The notes below the pieces were generated by a model. That model searched no databases. It was not told the DNA's origin and worked only from the letters and a program-made list of their open reading frames with translations. This document shows, piece after piece, positions 10,687 through 24,898 of a stretch of 64,000 bases of DNA. Each line of letters opens with the position of its first letter. The stretch's first letter is position 1. A program made the position numbers and the translations under genes. The stretch comes from Wenzhouxiangella sp. XN201 (GTDB lineage: Bacteria; Pseudomonadota; Gammaproteobacteria; Xanthomonadales; Wenzhouxiangellaceae). The stretch spans positions 166,040 through 230,039 of the forward strand of contig NZ_JAAIVI010000022.1 of NCBI RefSeq assembly GCF_011008905.1, in the 5' to 3' direction.

Positions 10687-10834
10687 TCTGGCTGGTTGGC
10701 TGGTTGGCTGGTTGGCTGGTTGGCTGGTTCGGCAAATTATCGGCTGCCCGCCATCCTGCCGCGGCAAAGCCGCCCCGCAAGGCGGCCAGTTGTCGAACCA
10801 GACAACAAGCAAACAAGACAACCAGCCAACCAGT
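10687..10834. repeat. Bipartite 8-bp-period inverted element, TTGGCTGG family, copy 1
   Basis: The left arm (10687-10733) is a near-perfect run of the octamer CTGGTTGG ending in GGTTCGGCA. The right arm (10792-10834) is its degenerate inverted counterpart, starting TCGAACCA and rich in AACCAGCC units. The centre contains GC-rich self-complementary sequence (CCGCGGCAAAGCCGCC region). It lies between the divergent helicase and oxoprolinase genes. Sister copies are at 22781-22965 and, with the right arm missing, at 24899-24942. Confidence 0.88.
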
Positions 10835-10841
10835 CCCCTGC

Positions 10842-10847
10842 TAAAGT
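10842..10847 (+). promoter_or_regulatory. -10-like hexamer just before oxoprolinase start
   Basis: TAAAGT ends 8 bases before the ATG at 10855, and no Shine-Dalgarno sequence lies between. The predicted transcript would begin one base before or at the start codon. It is one base off the spacing seen in the five best cases, so support is weaker. Confidence 0.3.
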
Positions 10848-10854
10848 CTCCCCC

Positions 10855-14481
<3,627 letters not shown>

Positions 14482-14483
14482 CC

Positions 14484-17400
14484 CTAGCCGGTATCGATTT
14501 CGATCTCGCCGGCTGCAAGCAGGTCCCCGATTTCGACAGTCAGTCGCTGCGATAGCGTGGCCGGTTCCACACGCGAGGTCGGGCGGATCCAGCACCAGTT
14601 GTCGCGACTGTCGCGCTTGATGTGGTAAAGCGCCTTGTCGGCCAGCGCAATCGTCTGTTCCCAGTCAAAGGCGCCCGGCTTATCGCGAAACGGCGGATAG
14701 GCACAGACGCCGACCGAGCAGGTCATCTTCAAGGTTTCACCGCTGGCAAGGGCAAAGGGTTTCTCACGCACACCGTCGACGATGCGGGCGCACAGGCGCG
14801 GAATCTCGCGTTCGGGCAAGGGTCGAAACACGATCAGGAATTCCTCGCCACCCCAGCGCACCACGTAATCGCCGGTTCGAGTCAGGTCTTCGAGCAGCCT
14901 GGCGAACTGATCGAGCACCTCATCGCCGGCGGTGTGGCCGTGGCGGTCATTGACCTGTTTGAAGAAGTCGATATCGATCAGCGCAAACACCATCGCGTGG
15001 CCGTGCATCGACGGGCGCGACAGTTGGCGATGGAAGTAGGCCAGGTCGGCCACCAACTGATTGCCCAGGTAGCGGCGATTCCACAATCGGGTCAGCGGAT
15101 CGGTCAGGCTGGCCGTCTCCAGGCGAGCACTGTAGTCGCGCAAGTGTTCGTTGGCGACCCGAAGCTCATCAGTCCGTTCCGAAACTGTTTGTTCCAGCGC
15201 CCGTTGCTGATGCTGCATATTACGCAGGCGATAGTTGAATAACAGCCAGATCAGCAGCAGGACAGCAAACAGCGAGACCACCCGAAACCAGGTCGTTTCC
15301 CAGAACCGTGGCTCGATCCGGAAGGACAATTCAGCCGGCGCCGTATTCCAGACACCGGCATTGTTGGTGGCGCGGACCTGCAGCGTGAACTCGCCGGCGG
15401 GCAGATTGGTGTAGATGACTTCCCGCCGCATGGGCTCGTCCAGTCTTTGCCATTGCTCACGGAACCCGCGTAGCCGATACTCGGCCGTGACGCCGGTGGC
15501 ATCCTGAAAGCTCAACACCGCGAAACCGAAGGCCAGATCACGCTCGCCGGACGAAAAGACCTGCAGATCGCCGGATGACAAAGCGTGCCAGCCCTCGCTG
15601 TTCCTGAAGCGATCGATACGCACCCGTGGTGCGGCCTCATTGCGCCGAATCCGCTCAGGGACGAGGTGAACAATGCCGCCGCGTGTGGGCAGCCAGAACT
15701 CGCCGTCGTGCATGAACCCCTTGGCATTGCCCGCACCATTGCAGCAATAGCCCTTTTGCGCGCCCGGTACGTCGCCGCGTTCGTGCAACACCATGCGCCC
15801 GGGCAGCGAATCGATCTCGCCGGCGAGATAGCGATCGACAGCCGCCAACGACAGCTCATGGATGCCCCGTATGCCGGCAACCCAGAGCGTGCCTTCATGC
15901 TCGGCCAGGGCGAAGGGGCTGTTGACGGGCAAACCATCCTCGATGCCAAGCTCATGCCATTGATCGCCCCTGCCGATGAACAGACGCTCATTGAGCGTAC
16001 CGAGCACGAGGCGGCCATCGCTCAATTCGAGCAGGGCAGTCACATCCTGCTGCTCGGCCGCGCCCGGCACCTGGTAGAAGCGATCTCCCGCACCCCAGCG
16101 AATGAGCCCCCGGCGGGTGCCGGCCAGCAGCGTGCCATCGCCCGTCTCGCCGAGCAAGCGAATGTCCTGACCGCCGAGATCTCCGCGGGCCGCGGCTCGC
16201 TCCATACGGGTGCCGTCCCAGCGAAAGACGCCTTCGGTCGAAGCAATCCAGTAGCTGCCATCGCGCCGCCGGATGATGCCATTGACCTGGGCACTGTCCA
16301 GGGGTGCAAAGCCGGCCGGTTTGTCGATCCGTTGCAGTTCCCGGTTCCACCAGAACAGGCCCGTCCGCGTACCGACCCATACCCGGTCTTCCTCGGGCAA
16401 GAGGGTGTAGGCATGCGGGTGCGGTTGCTCGTTGCCGCGGGTCAGCTGCGTGAAGCGCCCGTCGCGAAACACCGCCAGCCCGTCCATGGTCCCGGTCCAT
16501 ACGTCGCCCGCGGCATCGCGGGCCACCGACCAGACCAGGCTGTTGTGAAGCCCCTCGGGCCGGTCGTAACGAAAGACCCAGCCGTTCCAGAGTCGGGCCA
16601 GACCATCCCAGCGCGAGCCCAACCACAGATTGCCTTCATGGTCTTCGGTGATGTCGAGGACACTGCCGTGAGAAGCAGGCGAGTCATCGGCGATCGTCTC
16701 GACCAGTTCCCGGCCCTGCAACCGAAACAGGAAACCAGCCGCACCGATCCAGAAGTTGCCGTCGCGATCGGCGTAAACGGTTTCGATCACCGCATCCTCG
16801 AGCCGGCCCGGCACGACGAAGGGTGTCCACTGCCCGTCATCGAGCCACAGCAATCCGCGCGTGGTCGCCGCCCAGATGGTCCCGTCATGGGCTTCGAAAT
16901 CGGTGACCAGCGCATTCGACAGCGCGTCGGGCAGCGTCGTACGCCGCCAGCTTTCGCCCGTGTTGATGTGAATCACACCGAAGCCGCCGGCATAGACCGT
17001 ACCGCGGTGCTGGTAGACCGACAGCAGGCGATCGTCCGGATCGCCTGCAAACTGCACGAAGGCATCACCGGCGAGCCGGAACAGGCCGCGATCGGCGGCC
17101 ATCAGCAGTTCGCCGTCTGCTGTCTCGGCAAACTGAAAGACATCGATCTCGCGCCCGAAACCGTCGTCAACACCGTGGAACTCGCCGTCACGAAAGACGG
17201 CGGCTCCCTTGTAGGTACCGGCCCAGATCCGATCACGGGAATCGACATAAAGGGTCTGAATGAACATGCCCGGCATGTGCGGAGAAGTGCCGGGATCGAA
17301 ATTGACGAAGCGCACGCCATCGAAGCGGGCCACACCGGCCTGGGTGCCGGCCCAGATATAGCCGTCCGGACCCTGCACGACGGCCATCACCGAAATCTGC

Positions 17401-17543
17401 GGCAAGCCCTCCTCGATGCTCCAGGTGTCGCGGACATACTGATGAAAGGCCTTGTCCGGGGCCAGTGCGTGCACCGACATGCAAGCGGTGATCGAACCGA
17501 CCAGGCCGCAGACAGCAAGCAAGTGCACGAAAAACCGAACCAC
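14484..17543 (-). CDS. Two-component-propeller sensor diguanylate cyclase
   Basis: 1019 residues from the GTG at 17543, which has GGAGGGGAG six bases upstream; an ATG 20 codons further up has no such support. The N-terminal signal/anchor (residues 2-20) ends with ITAC, which could be a lipobox. Residues about 30-690 form repeated propeller blades with WAGT, WIGAAG and VWTGTMDGLAVF motifs. A Y_Y_Y-type beta domain is at about 690-750, a membrane helix at 754-772, a coiled coil at about 775-810, then a GGDEF domain. The active-site GGEEF is at 898-902 and the product-inhibition I-site RTGD at 889-892, so the enzyme is predicted active and feedback-controlled. It would convert an unknown periplasmic signal into c-di-GMP in the cytoplasm. 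Confidence 0.92.
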   Translation of the reverse strand: MVRFFVHLLAVCGLVGSITACMSVHALAPDKAFHQYVRDTWSIEEGLPQISVMAVVQGPDGYIWAGTQAGVARFDGVRFVNFDPGTSPHMPGMFIQTLYVDSRDRIWAGTYKGAAVFRDGEFHGVDDGFGREIDVFQFAETADGELLMAADRGLFRLAGDAFVQFAGDPDDRLLSVYQHRGTVYAGGFGVIHINTGESWRRTTLPDALSNALVTDFEAHDGTIWAATTRGLLWLDDGQWTPFVVPGRLEDAVIETVYADRDGNFWIGAAGFLFRLQGRELVETIADDSPASHGSVLDITEDHEGNLWLGSRWDGLARLWNGWVFRYDRPEGLHNSLVWSVARDAAGDVWTGTMDGLAVFRDGRFTQLTRGNEQPHPHAYTLLPEEDRVWVGTRTGLFWWNRELQRIDKPAGFAPLDSAQVNGIIRRRDGSYWIASTEGVFRWDGTRMERAAARGDLGGQDIRLLGETGDGTLLAGTRRGLIRWGAGDRFYQVPGAAEQQDVTALLELSDGRLVLGTLNERLFIGRGDQWHELGIEDGLPVNSPFALAEHEGTLWVAGIRGIHELSLAAVDRYLAGEIDSLPGRMVLHERGDVPGAQKGYCCNGAGNAKGFMHDGEFWLPTRGGIVHLVPERIRRNEAAPRVRIDRFRNSEGWHALSSGDLQVFSSGERDLAFGFAVLSFQDATGVTAEYRLRGFREQWQRLDEPMRREVIYTNLPAGEFTLQVRATNNAGVWNTAPAELSFRIEPRFWETTWFRVVSLFAVLLLIWLLFNYRLRNMQHQQRALEQTVSERTDELRVANEHLRDYSARLETASLTDPLTRLWNRRYLGNQLVADLAYFHRQLSRPSMHGHAMVFALIDIDFFKQVNDRHGHTAGDEVLDQFARLLEDLTRTGDYVVRWGGEEFLIVFRPLPEREIPRLCARIVDGVREKPFALASGETLKMTCSVGVCAYPPFRDKPGAFDWEQTIALADKALYHIKRDSRDNWCWIRPTSRVEPATLSQRLTVEIGDLLAAGEIEIDTG

Positions 17544-17710
17544 CTGGCTCCCCTCCAGACACCAGCCGCCCACCCCCGGCCGCCACGCCGACCGTTTGAG
17601 CATACCGCAAGCGAGGTTGAATTGCCTGAAACCCGGACCTGAATCCTAAATCTTCGGCCCCACCGCAAGCCGGGGCACCACGCGGGCCCGCAAGGCTCCG
17701 CGGAGGCTCT

Positions 17711-18652
17711 TTAACCGATAGCTTTTTCCAACTCCGGCACAATCTCGAACAAATCCCCGACCAACCCGAGATCCGCCACTTCGAAAATCGGGGCTTCCGG
17801 GTCCTTGTTGATGGCGACGATGGTGCCAGCGTCCTTGATGCCGGTCAGATGCTGGATGGCGCCGGAGATGCCGATGGCGAAATACAGATCCGGCGCGATG
17901 ATCTTGCCGGTCTGGCCGACCTGCAGTTCGTTCGGCACATAGCCGGCATCGACTGCCGCGCGCGAGGCGCCCACGGCTGCGCCCAGTTTTTTGGCCAGCG
18001 AATAGATGATGTCGAAGCCTTCGCCCGAGCCCATGGCACGGCCGCCGGAGACAACCACCGCTGCGGTGGACAGGTCCGGTCCCTCGCCCTCGCCACCTTC
18101 GACCTTGATCCAGCGGGTGTGGCCGGGATCATCGGCCTGCGGGTCGCGCTGCTCGATCTCGGCCGAACCACCCTCGCTGGCCGCCGCGAACGAGGCCGTG
18201 CGAATGGTGGCCACCACCGGCTGATCATCGGCGACCTTGACCGTGACAATGGCGTTGGACGCGTAAATGGGGCGCTTGAAAGTGCGCTCGTCAATCACTT
18301 CCTGGATGTCTGAGACCTGATTGACCCCGATCAGTGCCGCCGCACGTGGCAGCACGTCCTTGCCGTAGGTGGTCGACGGCATCAGGATATGGGAATAGCC
18401 ATCCGCCAGCGCCTTGATTTCCGGAGCCAGGCGGGCGGCCAGGAAGTGTTCGAAGTCGGCATGCGCAATCGACAACACGCGCGTGGCCCCGTCGAGCTTT
18501 GCAGCCTGCTCGGCCACGGCAGACGGGTCGGCAGCGAATACCGCGATATCAATATCATCGATACCCATGCCCAGGGCACCGGTCAGCGTCTTGGCCGTGG
18601 CGGGACTCAGCGTTTCGCCGTCGTGTTCGGCAATGATCAGAATTCTCGACAT
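17711..18652 (-). CDS. etfA: Electron transfer flavoprotein subunit alpha
   Basis: 313 residues. EtfA carries the redox FAD of the ETF heterodimer, which takes electrons from acyl-CoA and other flavin dehydrogenases and passes them to ETF-ubiquinone oxidoreductase. The C-terminal FAD-binding region is intact: [51 protein letters not shown] and [17 protein letters not shown]. The start codon shares one base with the etfB stop (TAATG), so the two are translationally coupled. The dehydrogenases feeding it are not in the window. Confidence 0.97.
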   Translation of the reverse strand: MSRILIIAEHDGETLSPATAKTLTGALGMGIDDIDIAVFAADPSAVAEQAAKLDGATRVLSIAHADFEHFLAARLAPEIKALADGYSHILMPSTTYGKDVLPRAAALIGVNQVSDIQEVIDERTFKRPIYASNAIVTVKVADDQPVVATIRTASFAAASEGGSAEIEQRDPQADDPGHTRWIKVEGGEGEGPDLSTAAVVVSGGRAMGSGEGFDIIYSLAKKLGAAVGASRAAVDAGYVPNELQVGQTGKIIAPDLYFAIGISGAIQHLTGIKDAGTIVAINKDPEAPIFEVADLGLVGDLFEIVPELEKAIG

Positions 18653-19398
18653 TACAGCAACCCCTTCGCCTTGAGTTCGGACACCAGTTCGTCTACGGAC
18701 TCGACCACCTTTCCGCCGCCGCGCTGCGGCGGTGGCTCGTAGGAGACCGCTTCGATACCGCCGGCGCGCTCCACGCCCAGATCCTCGAGCGACAAGGTCT
18801 CGAGCGGCTTGCGCTTGGCCTTCATGATCTCCGGCAACTTGACGAAACGCGGTTCATTGAGCCGCAGATCGGAAGTCAGCACCGCCGGCAGCTCGACTTC
18901 GATCGTCTCGAGGCCCGCATCGACTTCGCGCGCCACCGTGGCCTTGCCGTCCGCCAGTTCGACTTTTGAAGCAAACGTGGCCTGCGGCCGATCCCACAGC
19001 GCGGCCAGCATCTGGCCGGTCTGGTTGCAGTCGTCGTCGATCGCCTGCTTGCCCAGGAAGACGATGCCGGGTTCTTCCTTTTCGACCAGCTTTAGGAAAG
19101 TGCGCGCGGCGGTCAGCGGTTGCACATCGCCGTCTGAGCTGACCTGGATGGCGCGGTCGGCACCCATGGCCAGGCCGGTCCGGAGCTGCTGTTGCACCTC
19201 GTCACCGCCGATCGAGGCCACGATCACTTCCTCGGCCTCGCCGCGTTCCTTGATACGCAATGCCTCTTCCAGCGCGATCTCGTCGAACGGGTTGATCGAC
19301 ATCTTCACGCCGTCGGTCTCGACGCCGCTGCCGTCCTTCTTGACCCGCACGCGCACGTTGTAGTCCACCACCCGCTTGAGGGTGACCAGAATCTTCAT
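18652..19398 (-). CDS. etfB: Electron transfer flavoprotein subunit beta
   Basis: 248 residues, usual length. It is the AMP-binding partner of EtfA: the N-terminus MKILVTLKRVVDYNVRVRV and the nucleotide-binding segment ADRAIQVSSDGDVQPL are typical. An AGGAA lies about 7 bases before the ATG. It is the first gene of the etfBA pair and is divergent from rfaH. The C-terminal region includes the so-called recognition loop area that contacts partner dehydrogenases, but I cannot say which partners are used here. Confidence 0.97.
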   Translation of the reverse strand: MKILVTLKRVVDYNVRVRVKKDGSGVETDGVKMSINPFDEIALEEALRIKERGEAEEVIVASIGGDEVQQQLRTGLAMGADRAIQVSSDGDVQPLTAARTFLKLVEKEEPGIVFLGKQAIDDDCNQTGQMLAALWDRPQATFASKVELADGKATVAREVDAGLETIEVELPAVLTSDLRLNEPRFVKLPEIMKAKRKPLETLSLEDLGVERAGGIEAVSYEPPPQRGGGKVVESVDELVSELKAKGLL

Positions 19399-19438
19399 GG
19401 TGAAATTCCTGTTTCAGGCTGTAAGTGGAAAGCTGTCT

Positions 19439-19444
19439 ATTGTA
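19439..19444 (-). promoter_or_regulatory. Candidate -10 box for etfBA
   Basis: The minus strand reads TACAAT about 40 bases before the etfB ATG, giving a leader long enough for the AGGAA ribosome binding site. There is no good -35 at standard spacing, so this is tentative. A divergent TATCCT on the plus strand at about 19465 could serve rfaH. Confidence 0.3.
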
Positions 19445-19506
19445 ACGGCCCCGGCCGATTGATGTATCCTGATGCTGGCAAAGGGGGCACACGAAGCGAC
19501 CGGGGC

Positions 19507-20025
19507 ATGGAGATGCAACATGAGCGCCTCTGGCGGGCAGTTTTCTGCAAGCCGGGCCAGGAAAGACGCGCCGAAGCGCACCTCGAAAACCAGGGTTTCG
19601 AGGTGTTTCTGCCGCGCGTTCGGACTCGCAACCGCGCGGGCGGCAGCTCGCGCCTACGCGTGCAGCCGATGTTTCCCCGCTACCTGTTCGTGAACCTGTG
19701 CGCACATGCCGAAGACTGGAGTACCATTCGCTCCACCCGCGGCGCGATCGGCCTGGTTCGCTTCGGCGAGCGCGTACCGGCGGTGCCGGGCGATTTCATC
19801 GACTACCTGATGACGCGCCACGACCAGTTCGGCGCCATCGACATGAGCGAAGCCATGGAAATCAGGCCCGATGACACCGTCGAGATCACCGACGGCGCCA
19901 TGGCCGGCCTGCGCGCGATATTCCAGGCGAGAAGCGGTAAGGACCGCGTGGTGGTGCTGCTCAAATTGCTCGAATACGAACGAAAGGTGGAATTACCCGC
20001 CAGCGCGATCCGGAAGGTGGTTTGA
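19507..20025 (+). CDS. rfaH: RfaH, NusG-paralogue transcription antiterminator
   Basis: 172 residues. RfaH binds RNA polymerase paused at ops sites, suppresses termination in long envelope operons and recruits ribosomes. The NusG N-terminal fold is clear: RAVFCKPGQERRAEAHLENQ, then the RfaH-like PMFPRYLFVNL and IRSTRGAIGLVRFGE. A C-terminal KOW-like domain ends in LEYERKVELP. It matches RfaH better than NusG because of its length and the VRFGE motif. The ATG at 19507 lacks a clear ribosome binding site; a second ATG two codons on is an alternative. It is followed after 3 bases by glmS. No convincing ops sequence was found in the window. Confidence 0.88.
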   Translation: MEMQHERLWRAVFCKPGQERRAEAHLENQGFEVFLPRVRTRNRAGGSSRLRVQPMFPRYLFVNLCAHAEDWSTIRSTRGAIGLVRFGERVPAVPGDFIDYLMTRHDQFGAIDMSEAMEIRPDDTVEITDGAMAGLRAIFQARSGKDRVVVLLKLLEYERKVELPASAIRKVV

Positions 20026-20028
20026 ATT

Positions 20029-21861
<1,833 letters not shown>

Positions 21862-21891
21862 GTCGCGGCAACGCCCGCACCGGCAATGGCT

Positions 21892-22773
21892 TCAAACCTC
21901 GAAGGCCTTCGCCTCGATCAAAGCCACGCCGTCCCCACCGTGCTCGAATTCCAGCCAGGTGAATTCGATACCGCGTTCCAGCAATAGACTTTCCAGCGCT
22001 TCGGCGGCTTCGCCGACTTCCACGATCAGTACACCATCGTCTTCGAGATGATCGGCGGCGGTGTCGAGCAGGCGGCGGACCAGGTCGAGACCATCCTCGC
22101 CGGCTTCCAGGCCCAGGGCCGGTTCCCAGCGATATTCCGCGGGCAGTTCGGCCATCGAGGCCGTCGGCACGTAGGGCGGGTTGGCCAGGATGACGTCGTA
22201 GCGCCTGCCTGATACGGCATCCAGCAAGTCGGATTCGATCGCTTCCACGCGATCGCCCACGCCGTGGCGTTGCGCATTGGCTCGCGCCAGAGCCAGCGCC
22301 TCGGGGCTGATGTCGACGGCATCGACCGTCACTTCGGGCCAGTACACCGCCGTGGCGATCGCCAGGCAGCCCGACCCCGTCCCCACGTCCAGCACGCGCC
22401 GTAGCCGATCCGGCTCGATCCACGGCGCGAATCCTTCCACGATCAGTTCCGCCAGCGGCGAGCGCGGCACCAGAACGTTCTCGTCGACCTCGAAGGCAAG
22501 CCCGGCAAACCAGGCCTCGCCGATCAGGTAGGCCAGCGGCTTGCGCGTTTCGATCCGTTCGGTAATCAGAGCGTCGAAACGCCCGCGATCTTCTTCCGAT
22601 ACCTCCCGAGCCAGCGCTTCATCCTCAAAATCCGGCGCCAACCCGAACACGTGCGACGCCGCCCAGCACGCCTCGTCGATGGCGTTGTCGGTGCCGTGGC
22701 CGAAGAAGATTCCCGCTGATTGCATGCGGGCTGCGGCCTGGCGGATTAGGGTCTCAAGGCGGGAAGTTGTCAT
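21892..22773 (-). CDS. prmB: Ribosomal protein L3 N5-glutamine methyltransferase
   Basis: 293 residues. PrmB methylates a loop glutamine of ribosomal protein L3 using S-adenosylmethionine. The substrate-binding signature NPPYVP at about 192-197 and the SAM-binding VLDVGTGSGCLAIA are present. The N-terminal IFFGHGTDNAIDEA and VLVPRSPLAELI are diagnostic of PrmB rather than PrmC. Its target gene rplC is in this window, and the target loop is intact there. The gene is convergent with glmS (30 bases apart), and its start abuts a TTGGCTGG-family repeat element. Confidence 0.93.
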   Translation of the reverse strand: MTTSRLETLIRQAAARMQSAGIFFGHGTDNAIDEACWAASHVFGLAPDFEDEALAREVSEEDRGRFDALITERIETRKPLAYLIGEAWFAGLAFEVDENVLVPRSPLAELIVEGFAPWIEPDRLRRVLDVGTGSGCLAIATAVYWPEVTVDAVDISPEALALARANAQRHGVGDRVEAIESDLLDAVSGRRYDVILANPPYVPTASMAELPAEYRWEPALGLEAGEDGLDLVRRLLDTAADHLEDDGVLIVEVGEAAEALESLLLERGIEFTWLEFEHGGDGVALIEAKAFEV

Positions 22774-22780
22774 CTCGGTC

Positions 22781-22965
22781 AGTTGTTGGCTTGTTGGCTG
22801 GTTGGCTTGTTATCTGGTTCGGCAACCGAACGTCGTGCGGGGCGGCCAAGCCGCAATCGATCAGAGGCAAGCCATCGGACTTCTACGGCATACCGCAGCG
22901 TAGCTGCCCTCCAATCCCTGCAGATGCCGAACCAGCAAACCAGCGAACAAGCAAACCAGCCAACA
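22781..22965. repeat. Bipartite 8-bp-period inverted element, TTGGCTGG family, copy 2
   Basis: The left arm (22781-22823) is degenerate TTGGCTTG/TTGGCTGG units ending GGTTCGGCA. The right arm (22926-22965) begins TGCCGAACC and continues as AACCAGC/AACAAGC units. The middle of about 100 bases is GC-rich and unlike copy 1. It lies between the 3' end of rnpB and the start of prmB, both minus strand, so it would be transcribed if rnpB transcription reads through. Confidence 0.88.
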
Positions 22966-22972
22966 TGAATTT

Positions 22973-23326
22973 AGTGAGAGCCGGCCTGTAAGCCGGGTTC
23001 TGTCGTGGACAGTCATTCATCTGGGACGGCTGTCGCCAGCCGCCTCGAGCGGCCTACCCGGGTGCGGCGCGGGCCACGCCATCGCACCCCTATTTGGCCT
23101 TGCTTCGGGTGGGGTTTACCCTGCCACCACTGTTACCAGTCGCGCGGTGCGCTCTTACCGCACCTTTTCACCCTTACCTGTGCCGTTGCCGGCCATCGGC
23201 GGTATGTTTTCTGCGGCACTTTCCGTCGGCCCTTGCGGACCGCCCAGGCGTTACCTGGCACCCTGCCCTGCGAAGCCCGGACTTTCCTCCATGCCCGAAG
23301 GCACAGCGACTGTCCGGCCGGCTCTC
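22973..23326 (-). ncRNA. rnpB: RNase P RNA, bacterial type A
   Basis: The minus strand carries an RNase P RNA of about 354 nt. The ends form helix P1: GAGAGCCGGCC at the 5' end pairs with GGCCGGCTCTC at the 3' end. Conserved region I (GGACAGTCGC, then GAGGAAAGTCCGGGCT), the universally conserved CAGGGTGCCAGGTAA block, GAAAGTGCCGCAGAAA, GGTAAGGGTGAAAAGGTG and the 3' CGACAGAACCCGGCTTA are all present. It removes 5' leaders from pre-tRNAs together with RnpA. There is no U-run after the 3' end; the repeat element follows directly. Confidence 0.96.
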
Positions 23327-23333
23327 GGCGTCG

Positions 23334-23339
23334 ATTATG
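23334..23339 (-). promoter_or_regulatory. Candidate -10 box of rnpB
   Basis: The minus strand reads CATAAT, seven bases, then the expected first base of RNase P RNA at 23326. The distance is correct for a sigma-70 promoter; the -35 region is weak. Confidence 0.5.
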
Positions 23340-23394
23340 ACACTGATGCTGGTACAGGGGTTCGTTTCCGATGCCGCTTGCCAGTCGTTGGTCC

Positions 23395-24240
23395 TCAGAC
23401 CAATGCCTGGCCCATGCGCACGCGCCCTTCGGGACGCAGCGCCGACAACCAGCCGGGGAAGCCTGCCGGCGTGAGCACGATGACAGTCGAGCCCCAGTGG
23501 AAGCGGCCGAGTTCGTCGCCACGATCGAGGTGGAAGGATTCGATACTTCGTTCACGCACCCGGCGATCGGGCCGCAGGTCGGCCGGTCCGCCCCAGGCGG
23601 TCTGGATGCCGGCCACCAGCATGGCAGCCACCATCACCACAGCCACCGGTCCGTGATCGGTCTCCATCATCGCCACCATTCGCTCGTTGCGGGCGAACAG
23701 CTTCGGCACCGCCCGCGTCGTGGCCGCCGATACGCTGAATAGCTGCCCGGGAACGCGTACTTCCTCGACCACCTGCCCGGCGATCGGCGCATGGACGCGG
23801 TGATAGTCCCTGGGCGCAAGATAGATGGTGATGAAACTACCCTCTGAGAAAGCGCCAGCCCGCTCGTTTGAGCCGAGCAGTTCGGCGATTTCGTAGTCCA
23901 GTCCCTTGGCCTGCACGAGTGTCGTGCCGTCAATGCGTCCAAGCTGGCTGATGGTGCCGTCGCTCGGGCTGACGAGCCGCGCATCGTTCGCGATCGGCCG
24001 CGCTTCGGGCTTCAGCGTCCGGGTAAAAAAATCGTCGAAGCAGGCATAGTCGGCGATGTCGCTGCGCCGGGCCTCGGAAAGATCAACCCCGAACAGCCGC
24101 ACGAACAGACGGATGAAGGGTTGGTGAAACCAGCGCGCCCGGCAGGTCGACAGCTTCCAGGCCAGCGCCGTCAGCAACTTCTGGGGCAGCAAATACTGCG
24201 GCCACACCCGCAGCCGCGCAGCCAGGGAAACTGAGCTCAC
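23395..24240 (-). CDS. psd: Phosphatidylserine decarboxylase proenzyme
   Basis: 281 residues. Psd converts phosphatidylserine to phosphatidylethanolamine at the inner membrane. The self-cleaving site is WGST at 249-252: Ser251 should become the pyruvoyl group. The usual motif is LGST; the Leu to Trp change is conservative for the reaction because Gly-Ser-Thr is kept. FDDFFTRTLKPEARPI, SPSDGT and YLAPRDYHRVHAP, the last with catalytic histidines, are also intact. The start is a GTG at 24240 that overlaps the stop of the SCO gene (GTGA). rnpB follows downstream on the same strand. Confidence 0.95.
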   Translation of the reverse strand: MSSVSLAARLRVWPQYLLPQKLLTALAWKLSTCRARWFHQPFIRLFVRLFGVDLSEARRSDIADYACFDDFFTRTLKPEARPIANDARLVSPSDGTISQLGRIDGTTLVQAKGLDYEIAELLGSNERAGAFSEGSFITIYLAPRDYHRVHAPIAGQVVEEVRVPGQLFSVSAATTRAVPKLFARNERMVAMMETDHGPVAVVMVAAMLVAGIQTAWGGPADLRPDRRVRERSIESFHLDRGDELGRFHWGSTVIVLTPAGFPGWLSALRPEGRVRMGQALV

Positions 24241-24875
24241 CGCCCGAGCGCGAACAGGTCTGCGGCGATCGCCTGCCGTTCGAACGGCGGCGCGAAACGG
24301 CCATACAAACGCCCCTGCGGGTCGACGATCATGACCGAGGCCGAATGATCCACCGAGTAATAGCCATCTTCGCCCGGTTCACCCAGGTAATAGACCACGC
24401 CGAGCTGGCGGGTGAACGACTCGAGCGCGTCCGGGCTGCCGGTGGCACCGATGAAATCCGGGTTGAACCAGGCGACATACTCGGACAGGGCCTCGCCGGC
24501 ATCGCGCTCGGGATCGACCGACACGAACACCACCTGTGGCTTGTGTTCGCGCCCCATCCTGTCGAGATCCCCCATCACCGCATCGAGCACCGCCAGGGTG
24601 TCCGGACAAATGTCCGGGCAGTTGGTGAAACCGAAAAACAGCAGCGACCAGTTGCCTTCCAGATCCGCACGCGTCAGCGGCTCGCCGGACGCCGTCTCGA
24701 GCTCGAATTCCGGCAGCGGCCGGGCTTCCGGAAAGGCCTGCGCGGCACGCAGCTCCTGGCTGCGATCGAACAGCTTGGACGAAACCACGATGCCGCTGGC
24801 GATGGCGGCCAAGGCGATCACAATCATCAGGAAAGCGCGGCCGGATTGGGGATGGTGTAGAGCAGCTCGGGTCAT
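24237..24875 (-). CDS. SCO1/SenC family copper chaperone
   Basis: 212 residues. An N-terminal membrane anchor (15-32) is followed by a thioredoxin-like domain on the periplasmic side. The copper ligands of the family are present: Cys86 and Cys90 in TNCPDICPDTL and His177 in VDHSASVMIVDP. SCO proteins deliver copper to the CuA site of cytochrome oxidase or act as thiol oxidoreductases. No oxidase genes are nearby, and it is instead coupled to psd by a 4-base overlap. The ATG at 24875 lies exactly 6 bases after a perfect TATAAT, with no ribosome binding site. Confidence 0.92.
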   Translation of the reverse strand: MTRAALHHPQSGRAFLMIVIALAAIASGIVVSSKLFDRSQELRAAQAFPEARPLPEFELETASGEPLTRADLEGNWSLLFFGFTNCPDICPDTLAVLDAVMGDLDRMGREHKPQVVFVSVDPERDAGEALSEYVAWFNPDFIGATGSPDALESFTRQLGVVYYLGEPGEDGYYSVDHSASVMIVDPQGRLYGRFAPPFERQAIAADLFALGR

Positions 24876-24881
24876 GAAGCG

Positions 24882-24887
24882 ATTATA
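24882..24887 (-). promoter_or_regulatory. Consensus -10 box abutting SCO start (leaderless)
   Basis: The minus strand reads TATAAT, CGCTTC, ATG. A perfect -10 hexamer six bases before the start codon places the transcription start on the A of the ATG. This is the strongest of the leaderless candidates in the window. Confidence 0.6.
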
Positions 24888-24898
24888 TCTAAGAGTGA

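Noticed and set aside
10687..10834. CRISPR array
   Set aside because: Units are 8 bp without spacers, arms are inverted, and no cas genes are nearby.
10696..10854. N-terminal extension of the oxoprolinase (MAGWLVGW...)
   Set aside because: Encoded by the octamer repeat; family alignment begins at the ATG at 10855.
15585..17642. 685-codon open frame on the plus strand opposite the propeller cyclase
   Set aside because: The minus-strand gene has complete, ordered domains with motifs; the antisense frame has low-complexity shadow composition expected in GC-rich DNA.
17640..17710. GC-rich inverted repeats after etfA as an intrinsic terminator
   Set aside because: Stem-like sequence exists (CCCCACC..GGGG) but there is no U-run on the minus strand.
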